This document shows, in pieces, positions 41,101-56,100 of a stretch of DNA of 64,000 bases (its first letter is position 1; each line of letters begins with the position of its first letter). A program made the position numbers and the translations under genes. The notes beneath the pieces were generated by a model. That model searched no databases. It saw only the letters and a list, made by a program, of their open reading frames with translations, and was not told the DNA's origin. The DNA is from Amaurobius ferox. Taxonomy: Eukaryota > Arthropoda > Arachnida > Araneae > Amaurobiidae. The DNA lies in assembly GCA_951213105.1 (NCBI GenBank), contig OX578149.1:1426001-1490000 (forward strand), written 5' to 3'.

Positions 41101-44100
41101 TTTTAGTTAATTTATGTTTCAAAAAGTTATTGTATGGGTTCAAAGTAGCCAGATTATCCCAATGTATCATTCAATCTGGCAACTCTGTCCTTAATTGGAA
41201 ACACCAAGTTTAATATCTATATTATATATCAGACTAGGAATGGTTTTGTTTTGTTTAAGTCTTGTTAAGTCTTGTTAATTGAATGAAAATTGAAATGTTG
41301 TCACCTGAAAATTCCCCCCCTCATAAACTTAGCTAGTGTGCATTATCAACACCTTCTTTCTAGGAGAGCCATCAGATCTGCATTGTAACCACAGATGCTA
41401 GTTATTATTTCTCCCTCATCCTCCCCCCAGTGAATCTGATGACCGAACAAAAATGCGATAGCGCGCTCACGGTCGTTCTGTTCTTTTTATCGAGGTCTAC
41501 ATGTGCCGAAATTTGAGATTTTCACCCGACCAACAATACCAATGCTTACACTTGGGCCAAGTCCAAAAAAATTTATTTGCTTGTGGTTTTCTGCTGTTTC
41601 AGGCCGGATTGAGTCTTCTTTTTTTAAAACTTCCGTTACGACCTGGCCGAACATATTTATTCTGAAATTTTTTCAATGGATTTAAATTGAATACATTAAC
41701 TTATATTTATTTCAGCTATGTAAAAATAAATGTTTAAGAAAACAAACTCGATTCTCCGTACAAAATTTTCATAAATTTGTTTTTAACGTATTTGAATGCA
41801 AATCATTTTGGGTCTGTCGAAACGCAGTTGTCTTCAGGCAGAGTTCATTCTACATTTATAAATTTTTTTTTGGACTTGGCCCAAGTGTAAGCATTGGTAT
41901 TGTTGGTCGGGTGAAAATCTCAAATTTCGGCACATGTAGACCTCGCGGGCGCGGTAGCCCATTGGTTAGCGCGCTGGAGTTGCACTCGGTAGGCCCGGGT
42001 TCGATTCCAGCCACTGCCAAAACTGCCGCCGTGTTCATGCGGAGTACGATCACGTTAAACATGTGGGTCCGAAAGTCCTTCCGAGAGGTTGGTGGTAGGG
42101 GAAGGAGGGTACGGTCCCTGTGGATGCCTCCCCCACTGGGTTCCGGTCTAAATTGGGTGGCACTTCCCGACCGTCCAAACAGTTACCTTACACCTTTCTG
42201 GTAGGTCGGACGGTCTGGGTTTCAATCAACATCAACAACAACAACATGTAGACCTCGATAAAAGGAACAGAACGACCGTGAGCGCGCTATCGCATTTTTG
42301 TTCGGTCATCAGATTCACTGGGGGGAGGATGAGGGAGAAATAATAACTAGCATCTGTGGTTACAATGCAGATCTGATGGCTCTCCTAGAAAGAAGGTGTT
42401 GATAATGCACACTAGCTAAGTTTATGAGGGGGGGAATTTTCAGGTGACAACATTTCAATTTTCATTCAATTTTCATTCATTCCGAAAATTGGCCGTCCTC
42501 GTCGAATTTTAACCTGGGAAGACGGACGATTTCCGGAAGCCTGGTAACAACTGTTGGCTCATCTGCCCTTTTCATTCCTTTTATCCTGCACTCTAATCAA
42601 GTGACCTACTTGCATTTCAGATCATTTGCATACATTGACCAGCTGCGTTTGTCTCGCAATTTGCATAATTATACGGGCAAATCTTCATGTTGTTGCATTT
42701 TCTATCTCGTGTAGTGTATCAGTATTGGATATCGGAGCACACTTAATTAAGGGTATATCAAAAAAGCTTATAATCTGCACAGAGAGAAAACAGTGTAATT
42801 AGAGTGTAATACGCTGTCATGTTAACTGTAGTTTTCAATGTGCCCAGTGCCAAGGCATATTATGTATCTGAGCAGTGGCGTAAGATGTGATTAGGTGCTT
42901 ATTTTGCTTGCAGCCTGTGCTCATGTGTGTTTTGTAATTTAAGTGTGTACTCATGTGTACGCAGACATCATTCAAAAACTTTTTCTTCCCTGTTTTAAAT
43001 ACTGGGCAACTTTAGTACAATTTGTAGTTTTTTAATAATAATTGCAAATTATGCACTTTAGAAAAATGTTGCAGCCATTCAATTTAAAAGATATACCCTC
43101 AATAAATTAGTAGCAACTCTAATTTGATCTGTACTTTGTCATTGATTTTACATATCTTGCTCTTAAAATATTTTTGTTTTTACTAATTATTTTAAATTTC
43201 CTACTAAGGTTAAATTTGGACAGCAAAAAAGGTATCAGGAGTGGTTTCAGAAACAGGTAAGAGCATTATTTTAATTTACTTACAAATAGGCAAGAGATTC
43301 TTTCGCAGATCCGTGAATTTCCGCTTTTGTGTTTGTTTTCTTTTTTCCAAATATTTCCACTGTTTTGGAGAAATTTTCTTTTTTCTGTGGGTGAAAATGT
43401 TTTCCCCTGTAATTTCTTTTCATTTAGCAGGGCACAAAAGTTTGTGAAATGTTTTGAAATCAGACATGAATGTCCAAAACGTCATAAAATGGGCAGCAAA
43501 GTTACGCATTTTGAGATCGAAGTTTTCCCGTTCTTGCATCTGCAAATCTGTTTCCATGCGATTGCGAAATTGGCACACTCAAGTGGCGACTCCTTTCGCA
43601 TCACCAGGGAAATGACCAGTGATTATCTTTCTTCTACTTTTATAATCTATTTGCAACTAAAAATTTTTTTAATTATTTTGTGTTATATACAAAAAACTTT
43701 CATTTCAAACATATTGATGAAATGAAAGGTTATTTTGCAGCAATTTCACAAAAAACATGATCCATGGTATACCTCATTTAATTCTGAAAATATTTTCCAC
43801 TTATGCAATCAGTTTGCATAATAATTTGAAGAAATGTTACAAGTTTTATAGAAATAAGTTGCTTTTCCAACATATTATTAAAGAAATGAAGGGGCCATTT
43901 TATAGTAGTATCGTGAAATATGGCATTTATGCGTGATCCATGGTGTATCTCGCTTAATTGTGAATATATTTTATACTCATGTAATCTTTTTGCATCGAGT
44001 ACAATATTTATAATTATTACAAGTTGTATATAAAAATGTTATTTTTCAAACATATTTTTAATGAAATGAAGGGCTTTTTTATAGTAGTATTACTGTGTAG

Positions 44101-47100
44101 AAGTATCAGATAAGTTGTAAAGAAAGTGAGCTTTGTAACTCACTGGTCAGCATACGGGAACTGCACTCTGTAGACCCGGGTTCGATTCCCTCTGCTGGAA
44201 AAAGAAAAAACTGCCGCTGTGTTCATGCGGAATACGATCACGCTAAACATGTGGGTCCGTAAGTCCTCAGGGATGCGGAACTAAACCTGTAAACCGAGAG
44301 GTAGGCCAGGTCTGCACTGCTGTCTCCAAGGAAAGTTGTAAAGAAAAGTGTAACCTGTGGGAAAATGCTGAAGATGAGATATTTTAATTTTGTATCTTAG
44401 AAAAATTAAAATTTCATAAAATGTGTATTTAAAGTTGGAATTTTCCAGCTTGAAGAATTTAATTATTATGTACACAATAGGGTGTTCATCTCACACTTTT
44501 TTTACATGAATTCAAATTTTCCTCTTTTTTTTTGTCTTTCTGCAATCTTATGCCTGTATAAAGTAGTCACTTTTTTCTATGTTTATTACATTCTATAGAT
44601 GAAGTACATGGAATTATTTCTTGAGTGCAGCGAAATGCTGTACATCTGATTTTACTTTTTATGATCTTTAAGAAATGGATGTCAGTGCTAGTATAGCTGA
44701 ATTTGTCTGCCATTATAGAGACCATCAAAATGACAGTGCATGACATTAAAATTACCGTATATTATAACAAGATTTTATGTTGCCATGCACTGAGTAACAT
44801 AAGCACACTTTTTGGACCTGAGGAAGAGGGGCTAAAAACATACATTTGGGATGTCTTAACTTTCTGGAGGCAGTTTTGATTAACCTGGAAAATTAATGAA
44901 TATTGGTCTCACCCCAGACGTTTGTCATCTATTGGCGAAAGTGATGAGTAAAATTGGTAATATAATTAATTAATTTCTCACTGAATTATTACAGATAAAT
45001 ATGGTGTTGTATTCTGTAGAGTCGCAGATTAGCACTTTTCAGAAATGGAAGATAAGAAAATGTGCCATACTTTACAAACTGGTAAGAACTTATTTTTACT
45101 CTGCAGATTTTGGTGCTAGCAAAACATCCTCAACTTTAATTTGTATTAAAATGGAAATGGCCAATTATAATATGTGGAAAATTGCAAAACTAACAGGATG
45201 TAAACAAAGAAAAAAATAGCAATCTAAGTAAAAAATCTAATCTGAAGTTCTAAGGTTTTAATTATTCTTGATGGTGATCGTTAATCTCTTCAGACAGCAG
45301 TGCCGTATACCGTAGCACCATGGGAGAATTTTGGAGGAAAAGGGGTGATGAGTGTCAGTTTGCTCCTCGATGGTATCGCATAGCTGCCAACCCCATAGTT
45401 CCAATTTACCCAAGTTTCTCTGTTTTTTATAGCTTGCTCCAGAAATCCGATTTTTCAAAGTAAATAATCTTTTTAAATATATGTACATATTTCCCTTATT
45501 TTTTAAATTCTCACAAACGCATGGTTTTGTTTAGAGAAAGAGATGGCAAAAAGATCCAATGCATAATCCCAACACATTCGAACTTTTCAGAGACTCTCAG
45601 TTTTTCTCTATATCTCCTGGGTAATTCGCGCAATTTCCCAGTTTTCACTCAGCTGCCCTTATTTTTCCCCTTTTTAGACAGAAATATCTCGAATGCAAGT
45701 CTTGATTTTCAGTTGTTTTTTGCATGTCAATTTTCTGCTATCGCGGTGTAGGAATGGATCGTGAGTGATGTTTGTATTTGCATCTACAGGTTACAAAAAA
45801 TCTGAAATAGATCACGGATGTTCCGAAAATGTCATGAAATGAGAAACGAAGTCACAAATTTTGAGATTGAAGTTTTTCCGTTCTTTCATCTAAAAATCCG
45901 TTTCTCAGTTATCTCAAATGACAATTATTCCCACAGCGTCACGGAGAGAGATGACCAATGATTATCTAATTAATCTGGGATAAGCTCATTTGCATCTACT
46001 AAAATTTTATTAAATTATATTGTTTTATATACAAAATTATTTTTCAAACATATTAATGAATGAGTCTTTCTTGCAACAGTTTCGTTAAAAATGGCATTTG
46101 TGAGCTATCCTCCTTATATTTCATTTTTATTGTGAAACTGTTTTTCCACTTTTGCAGTTTATTTGCATCGTCAAAATTTTTTATAATTATTTCGTGTTTT
46201 ATGCAGATAAACTATTGTTCAAACGTATTATTAATGAAATGAAAGGCTATTTTGCAGCAGTTTCGTGAAAACCGGCATTTGTGCACAATCTTCCTTATAT
46301 TTCATTTAACTGTGAAAATAATTTCCACTTTTGCTATCTGTCTGCATAGTCAAAATTTTTTATAGTTATTTCGTATTTTATACAGTAAAACTATTGTTCA
46401 AATGCATTATTAATGAAATGAAAGGCTATTTTGCAGTAGTATAGGTAAAAACAGCATTTGTGTATGATCCTCCTTATATTTCGTTTAATTGTGAAAATAA
46501 TTTTCACTTTTGCAATTTGTCTGCATCGTCTAAAATTTTTGTAATTATTTCATGTTTTATACAGAGAAACTATTTTTCAAACTTATTATTTAATGAAATG
46601 AAGAACTATTTTCTGAATAACAATATTAAAATAATAAGGGTACTTAAGAAATACAACCATTGTCAAAAGCATAAATTAGAATTTGATGTGTATTTATATT
46701 TACATATTTTTAGAATTTTAATTAAAAATTAACATTTGTTTCATCATTTAGTTTAAATGAAAATAGCATAATAATGTTAGTTTAAATGATATCTGAGAAT
46801 AAAAAAAAAGTAAGAAAATATAGGTTCGGAATTATTAGAGCATGCTGAGAAAAGCTAAATCAGCTGCAATGAATTTTAGTCCTTAATAAAAATAATTTGA
46901 TCAAATTATTCCATTTCATTGTTGAGTATGTGTTAAATAAGCGCAATATATATATTAGTTGCTGTGCAATTTAAGGTTTAATTGCATTAATGAGCTCTGT
47001 TAGTGTAGCCAAAATTCTTAATTTTTTTTTCCCTCGCGAAATGTGTGCCTATTTTTCTTTCTGGTAGGTTGGCAGCTATGTTATTTTGAAATTATCTAAA

Positions 47101-50100
47101 GGTAGCGAATTTGAATATGTTTTTTGCTCAATCTGTGCAATGGACTTCAAAATTTCACAGTGGAAGAGGGGATATTATTGCCCAAGCCGAAACCAAAAGG
47201 CGTGTTGACAAAAAAAATTTCAATTGAAGGAAATGCAGACATCAATTACAGTTTCTTTTTTATTGGAAATGAAAGTTTCACAATGAAAAATCCACAATCT
47301 GTGTTTGATGTAAAATGTAATGAGCTGTGTGAAAAAATATTTTTGTAGCTTTCCTAGATGCTCAGAATTACTACAGCAGGCTGAAGTTGCTGATGTATCT
47401 TAAAAAAGCTGTGTTAAATTTTCATCACTTAAGCATTTCATTGATTCTTTGTTTTTTTGCTTGTTGTTAAAGAAAGAAACAGAATCTTTTTTGATGCTGT
47501 TGACAAACTAGAATTATAATTTTTACATTATCAATTGGCTTCTGTTCCAGAAAATGTATTTTCTGCAGAACGAGCTGATGACTAATGGGTTATGCTTTCA
47601 AAAGAAATGGGACCCATAAGTTTGACATGTTGGGGATCTTAACATTCCACACACAGTATTCACTCACACTGAATATTCACTCACACTTCTTGTGAGTGAA
47701 TATTCAGCTTTTGTGCGACGCAACAAAACAGATTTCCGAAGCTCATCTATAGGCAATTTCAGTTGCCAAAACCTATGATTTGGGAGCTTGTTATTCGCAA
47801 GTATTTGATAATGCTTTCTTAAAAAAGGCTAAATCTGCAACAACAGTTCCATTTTCTAAAAAGCAGACATGTAAATTGTGATAAACAGACAAATTTTAAA
47901 ACATTTTATTATTGAGCATTATTTTTTTTTATCATCTTTGGTTAGAATTTTTGTATTAATTTGTACAAAATAGTTACACACCTAAATGTGTTTCAATAAC
48001 TCAGAAGAAAGTGAAACATTTAGTAAATAAATTAAAATATGAAGTATTCTTGTTTTATAAATGTGTACTAGTTGGATACCATCTAAAAACAACTGTTCAT
48101 GCTTAATAACAATTTGCATGCTTTATCCCTTTTATAATATCAATTGCCTGTGAATGAAAAGTGACATTTTAGTATGCATATCGATACCGCTTGAAGTGCC
48201 CCAGTTTGGCAGCTATGGTATCGTGCTGAGGAGAGAAATATGAACTTTGTGAATTCAGACCTTTTTGGACTATAGACACTCATAGGGGAGGGATGGCCAG
48301 CGGAAATTCAAAGTTCAGGATAAGACAAGGACCTCGCCATTGTTACCGACACAAGGGGCTTGCATATCCATGGTGTATTTCATTATGAGTCATGGTTGTT
48401 TATTTCCTTGCTGCTAATCTGGCCCCGCTTCTTGGAAAAATTGAGTACAAAATTATTTTGATTTTGTGCTCATTTTTGGTTCTCTGATGTTCCTATTTTA
48501 TTTTAGTTATTTCAGATATGAAAAGCAAGTCTTTTGTTTCAGTAATTTTTCTATTTCAACCATCTTTTCATAGACTTTTATTTATTGAAATATATGCTTT
48601 TAGTTTAGTTTTTGGTTTTTTATTTAAATCGTGAATATGGCAATTAGAATTATGAATATTGTTTCTGATAGTCCAAAATTACATGACATTGACTATCTAG
48701 AATAGTCTTTTTTAATATTTTTTGGTCACAGAACCATTTTGAAATTCAATTTGATTGCAAAACTTCAAAATTAGAAAATGTTCATTGTGGTCCAAATTAT
48801 GCATTCAAAACTTTACCACCCATTTTTTCTGTTTTATTCTATTTTACATAAAATTGTCATATCATGGAACCCCAAGATTCCACAGAAAAAAATGATATGT
48901 AGATCATTTATTGATCATCTAGTTTTTCAAACCTTTTTAGTCACGGAATCGTTTATAATTTATTCAAAACTGTCACGCCACAGAACCCCAGGGCTCCACT
49001 GAACACACTTAAAAAAAAAAAAAACTCCGCTGTTCTAAAGAAAAAATATTTAGATATGACAGGTTAACAAAATCTGTAAAATTGAAACTTGTGATAAGTA
49101 AACTGATGTGTTGGTTTATGACAGCATAAAAAAGTAGATGTGAGTGGGAAAGTTCTGTGCAGTCTTTGTTGTGACTTAATTTACTTTGGTAAAAGAGGAT
49201 ATGTGGCAATAGCTGACCACTAGAAAATAAAAACAGCACAGGGAGAAAGTGTTTGTTGAAATGCAAACCCACTTTGCTAAGCAGATTTTTTCTGAAACCA
49301 TCTCCAGCAATTTCTGCATCATCACTAAATGTTGTCTCACCATAAAATAATGTCCCCCTTTGTAATATATCTAAACTTTGTTTGGACACCTCAATATTTT
49401 ACCTTTCCTTCCCTATTTTACCTTTCATTTCTAAAATATAAGTAAAAAAATTACTAAAAGAGAAATATCAAATTGAAGTTTATGTTATTTTACATGTATT
49501 AAATAATTTGTGAATCAGTACTAGGATCTGGGACGACTTTTACAGAATATTTATTAATAGACTTTTCTAAAAATAAGTCATACAATATTTTTTAATCTTA
49601 TTTTTCAATGCAATGAATGAGTCCATAATTTGTTATATTTCCATTAAATACTCTATAATTTGAATTCTTGAATTAATTTCAATCTATGCATAGTTTAATT
49701 TACCATGTTAAGTTTTTACTGGTAGTATATAGCGTACTTGCGCAAGTTCAGACTTGTTGCATTTGATGTCTTATAAAGTTTAGCTTTTTCTGCTGAAGGG
49801 CTGTACTGTCTGAATAATAAAATATACTTTCTGTACATTTACAGTGTATTCTTGTACAGATGAAAGTAAAGGATTCTGATGTTTTAGCCAAATTCATAAT
49901 ATACAATAGACCAATGAATATAGTGTATTATATCCAGTTTCAAGGGACGACAGACGAATAAAAATCATTCTTTTCCATCAAAGCACTGCATGAGCATTGA
50001 AAAAACATGTTATTACATATTTTACAATAGATATCCCATGTACATACCTGTACATAACCAGTAATGAAAATGTTATTTTTGAAAATATGCCCACCCCAAG

Positions 50101-53100
50101 AAACGATAGAGTGATAAATAGTGCTGTTCAAAGAATGCAAACCCGGTTTTGGTTTGAAAGGATTAAACCATTTATTTCTTTAATTTTCCATTTTTTTATT
50201 TTTATTTTTTTTATAACCTCCCTAAACCATGGATAACTGCAACAATGGATATGTTTGGACCCACTGATACTGTATGCCTTTTCTGAAATCTGTATGAACA
50301 TAAACTATACAGGACATGTATACTCCAGTAGGTCCCGTTAGATAAATACATGATGATAAAATCTGATATGAGCAGCAAAGGATTTAACCATTTCTTTCTT
50401 TAATGTAACTTTTTTTTTTCGAGCCTCACTAAACCATGAATAACTGAAACCGTGGATATGTTTTGACCCACTGATACTGTATGCCTTTTCTGAAATCTGT
50501 ATGAACATAAACTATACAGGACATGTATACTCCAGTAGGTCCCGTTAGATAAATACATGATGATAAAATCTGATATGAGCAGCAAAGGATTTAACCATTT
50601 CTTTCTTTAATGTAACTTTTTTTTTTCGAGCCTCACTAAACCATGAATAACTGAAACCGTGGATATGTTTTGACCCACTGATACTGTATGCCTTTTCTGA
50701 AATCTGTATGAACATAAACTATACAGGACATGTATACTCCAGTAGGTCCCGTTAGATAAATACATGATGATAAAATCTGATATGAGCAGCAAAGGATTTA
50801 ACCATTTCTTTCTTTAATGTAACTTTTTTTTTTCGAGCCTCACTAAACCATGAATAACTGAAACCGTGGATATGTTTTGACCCACTGATACTGTATGCCT
50901 TTTCTGAAATCTGTATGAACATAAACTATACAGGACATGTATACTCCAGTAGGTCCCGTTAGATAAATACATGATGATAAAATCTGATATGAGCAGCAAA
51001 GGATTTAACCATTTCTTTCTTTAATGTAACTTTTTTTTTTCGAGCCTCACTAAACCATGAATAACTGAAACCGTGGATATGTTTTGACCCACTGATACTG
51101 TATGCCTTTTCTGAAATCTGTATGAACATAAACTATACAGGACATGTATACTCCAGTAGGTCCCGTTAGATAAATACATGATGATAAAATCTGATATGAG
51201 CAGCAAAGGATTTAACCATTTCTTTCTTTAATGTAACTTTTTTTTTTCGAGCCTCACTAAACCATGAATAACTGAAACCGTGGATATGTTTTGACCCACT
51301 GATACTGTATGCCTTTTCTGAAATCTGTATGAACATAAACTATACAGGACATGTATACTCCAGTAGGTCCCGTTAGATAAATACATGATGATAAAATCTG
51401 ATATGAGCAGCAAAGGATTTAACCATTTCTTTCTTTAATGTAACTTTTTTTTTTCGAGCCTCACTAAACCATGAATAACTGAAACCGTGGATATGTTTTG
51501 ACCCACTGATACTGTATGCCTTTTCTGAAATCTGTATGAACATAAACTATACAGGACATGTATACTCCAGTAGGTCCCGTTAGATAAATACATGATGATA
51601 AAATCTGATATGAGCAGCAAAGGATTTAACCATTTCTTTCTTTAATGTAACTTTTTTTTTTCGAGCCTCACTAAACCATGAATAACTGAAACCGTGGATA
51701 TGTTTTGACCCACTGATACTGTATGCCTTTTCTGAAATCTGTATGAACATAAACTATACAGGACATGTATACTCCAGTAGGTCCCGTTAGATAAATACAT
51801 GATGATAAAATCTGATATGAGCAGCAAAGGATTTAACCATTTCTTTCTTTAATGTAACTTTTTTTTTTCGAGCCTCACTAAACCATGAATAACTGAAACC
51901 GTGGATATGTTTTGACCCACTGATACTGTATGCCTTTTCTGAAATCTGTATGAACATAAACTATACAGGACATGTATACTCCAGTAGGTCCCGTTAGATA
52001 AATACATGATGATAAAATCTGATATGAGCAGCAAAGGATTTAACCATTTCTTTCTTTAATGTAACTTTTTTTTTTCGAGCCTCACTAAACCATGAATAAC
52101 TGAAACCGTGGATATGTTTTGACCCACTGATACTGTATGCCTTTTCTGAAATCTGTATGAACATAAACTATACAGGACATGTATACTCCAGTAGGTCCCG
52201 TTAGATAAATACATGATGATAAAATCTGATATGAGCAGCAAAGGATTTAACCATTTCTTTCTTTAATGTAACTTTTTTTTTTCGAGCCTCACTAAACCAT
52301 GAATAACTGAAACCGTGGATATGTTTTGACCCACTGATACTGTATGCCTTTCCTGAAATCTCGATGAACATAAACTATACAGGACATGTATACTCCAGTA
52401 GGTCCCGTTAGATAAATACATGATGATAAAATCTGATATGAGCAGCAAAGGATTTAACCATTTCTTTCTTTAATGTAACTTTTTTTTTTCGAGCCTCACT
52501 AAACCATGAATAACTGAAACCGTGGATATGTTTTGACCCACTGATACTGTATGCCTTTCCTGAAATCTCGATGAACATAAACTATACAGGACATGTATAC
52601 TCCAGTAGGTCCCGTTAGATAAATACATGATGATAAAATCTGATATGAGCAGCAAAGGATTTAACCATTTCTTTCTTTAATGTAACTTTTTTTTTTCGAG
52701 CCTCACTAAACCATGAATAACTGAAACCGTGGATATGTTTTGACCCACTGATACTGTATGCCTTTTCTGAAATCTGTATGAACATAAACTATACAGGACA
52801 TGTATACTCCAGTAGGTCCCGTTAGATAAATACATGATGATAAAATCTGATATGAGCAGCAAAGGATTTAACCATTTCTTTCTTTAATGTAACTTTTTTT
52901 TTTCGAGCCTCACTAAACCATGAATAACTGAAACCGTGGATATGTTTTGACCCACTGATACTGTATGCCTTTTCTGAAATCTGTATGAACATAAACTATA
53001 CAGGACATGTATACTCCAGTAGGTCCCGTTAGATAAATACATGATGATAAAATCTGATATGAGCAGCAAAGGATTTAACCATTTCTTTCTTTAATGTAAC

Positions 53101-56100
53101 TTTTTTTTTTCGAGCCTCACTAAACCATGAATAACTGAAACCGTGGATATGTTTTGACCCACTGATACTGTATGCCTTTTCTGAAATCTGTATGAACATA
53201 AACTATACAGGACATGTATACTCCAGTAGGTCCCGTTAGATAAATACATGATGATAAAATCTGATATGAGCAGCAAAGGATTTAACCATTTCTTTCTTTA
53301 ATGTAACTTTTTTTTTTCGAGCCTCACTAAACCATGAATAACTGAAACCGTGGATATGTTTTGACCCACTGATACTGTATGCCTTTTCTGAAATCTCGAT
53401 GAACATAAACTATACAGGACATGTATACTCCAGTAGGTCCCGTTAGATAAATACATGATGATAAAATCTGATATGAGCAGCAAAGGATTTAACCATTTCT
53501 TTCTTTAATGTAACTTTTTTTTTTCGAGCCTCACTAAACCATGAATAACTGAAACCGTGGATATGTTTTGACCCACTGATACTGTATGCCTTTTCTGAAA
53601 TCTGTATGAACATAAACTATACAGGACATGTATACTCCAGTAGGTCCCGTTAGATAAATACATGATGATAAAATCTGATATGAGCAGCAAAGGATTTAAC
53701 CATTTCTTTCTTTAATGTAACTTTTTTTTTTCGAGCCTCACTAAACCATGAATAACTGAAACCGTGGATATGTTTTGACCCACTGATACTGTATGCCTTT
53801 TCTGAAATCTGTATGAACATAAACTATACAGGACATGTATACTCCAGTAGGTCCCGTTAGATAAATACATGATGATAAAATCTGATATGAGCAGCAAAGG
53901 ATTTAACCATTTCTTTCTTTAATGTAACTTTTTTTTTTCGAGCCTCACTAAACCATGAATAACTGAAACCGTGGATATGTTTTGACCCACTGATACTGTA
54001 TGCCTTTCCTGAAATCTCGATGAACATAAACTATACAGGACATGTATACTCCAGTAGGTCCCGTTAGATAAATACATGATGATAAAATCTGATATGAGCA
54101 GCAAAGGATTTAACCATTTCTTTCTTTAATGTAACTTTTTTTTTTCGAGCCTCACTAAACCATGAATAACTGAAACCGTGGATATGTTTTGACCCACTGA
54201 TACTGTATGCCTTTTCTGAAATCTGTATGAACATAAACTATACAGGACATGTATACTCCAGTAGGTCCCGTTAGATAAATACATGATGATAAAATCTGAT
54301 ATGAGCAGCAAAGGATTTAACCATTTCTTTCTTTAATGTAACTTTTTTTTTTCGAGCCTCACTAAACCATGAATAACTGAAACCGTGGATATGTTTTGAC
54401 CCACTGATACTGTATGCCTTTCCTGAAATCTCGATGAACATAAACTATACAGGACATGTATACTCCAGTAGGTCCCGTTAGATAAATACATGATGATAAA
54501 ATCTGATATGAGCAGCAAAGGATTTAACCATTTCTTTCTTTAATGTAACTTTTTTTTTTCGAGCCTCACTAAACCATGAATAACTGAAACCGTGGATATG
54601 TTTTGACCCACTGATACTGTATGCCTTTCCTGAAATCTCGATGAACATAAACTATACAGGACATGTATACTCCAGTAGGTCCCGTTAGATAAATACATGA
54701 TGATAAAATCTGATATGAGCAGCAAAGGATTTAACCATTTCTTTCTTTAATGTAACTTTTTTTTTTCGAGCCTCACTAAACCATGAATAACTGAAACCGT
54801 GGATATGTTTTGACCCACTGATACTGTATGCCTTTCCTGAAATCTCGATGAACATAAACTATACAGGACATGTATACTCCAGTAGGTCCCGTTAGATAAA
54901 TACATGATGATAAAATCTGATATGAGCAGCAAAGGATTTAACCATTTCTTTCTTTAATGTAACTTTTTTTTTTCGAGCCTCACTAAACCATGAATAACTG
55001 AAACCGTGGATATGTTTTGACCCACTGATACTGTATGCCTTTCCTGAAATCTCGATGAACATAAACTATACAGGACATGTATACTCCAGTAGGTCCCGTT
55101 AGATAAATACATGATGATAAAATCTGATATGAGCAGCAAAGGATTTAACCATTTCTTTCTTTAATGTAACTTTTTTTTTTCGAGCCTCACTAAACCATGA
55201 ATAACTGAAACCGTGGATATGTTTTGACCCACTGATACTGTATGCCTTTCCTGAAATCTCGATGAACATAAACTATACAGGACATGTATACTCCAGTAGG
55301 TCCCGTTAGATAAATACATGATGATAAAATCTGATATGAGCAGCAAAGGATTTAACCATTTCTTTCTTTAATGTAACTTTTTTTTTTCGAGCCTCACTAA
55401 ACCATGAATAACTGAAACCGTGGATATGTTTTGACCCACTGATACTGTATGCCTTTCCTGAAATCTCGATGAACATAAACTATACAGGACATGTATACTC
55501 CAGTAGGTCCCGTTAGATAAATACATGATGATAAAATCTGATATGAGCAGCAAAGGATTTAACCATTTCTTTCTTTAATGTAACTTTTTTTTTTCGAGCC
55601 TCACTAAACCATGAATAACTGAAACCGTGGATATGTTTTGACCCACTGATACTGTATGCCTTTCCTGAAATCTCGATGAACATAAACTATACAGGACATG
55701 TATACTCCAGTAGGTCCCGTTAGATAAATACATGATGATAAAATCTGATATGAGCAGCAAAGGATTTAACCATTTCTTTCTTTAATGTAACTTTTTTTTT
55801 TCGAGCCTCACTAAACCATGAATAACTGAAACCGTGGATATGTTTTGACCCACTGATACTGTATGCCTTTCCTGAAATCTCGATGAACATAAACTATACA
55901 GGATATGTATGCTCCAGTAGGTCCTGTTGGATACAGGATGATAAAATCTGATGTGGGCAGCACAGGACTTTCCTTATATAATGCAATGAATTTACATTTT
56001 TGCAGTGCAAAAATAATGTATGAGATCCAACGTACAGTGTTTTTAATATTGAATTGTACATTTTCCAATTTTCTGGATGACAACATGTAAAACTATTTTC

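Noticed and set aside
50400..55760. Twenty-six identical 61-codon minus-strand frames
   Set aside because: They are the same frame of the 207-bp repeat. Conservation follows from recent array homogenisation, and each ends in the same stop. The unit being a multiple of three is not evidence of translation.
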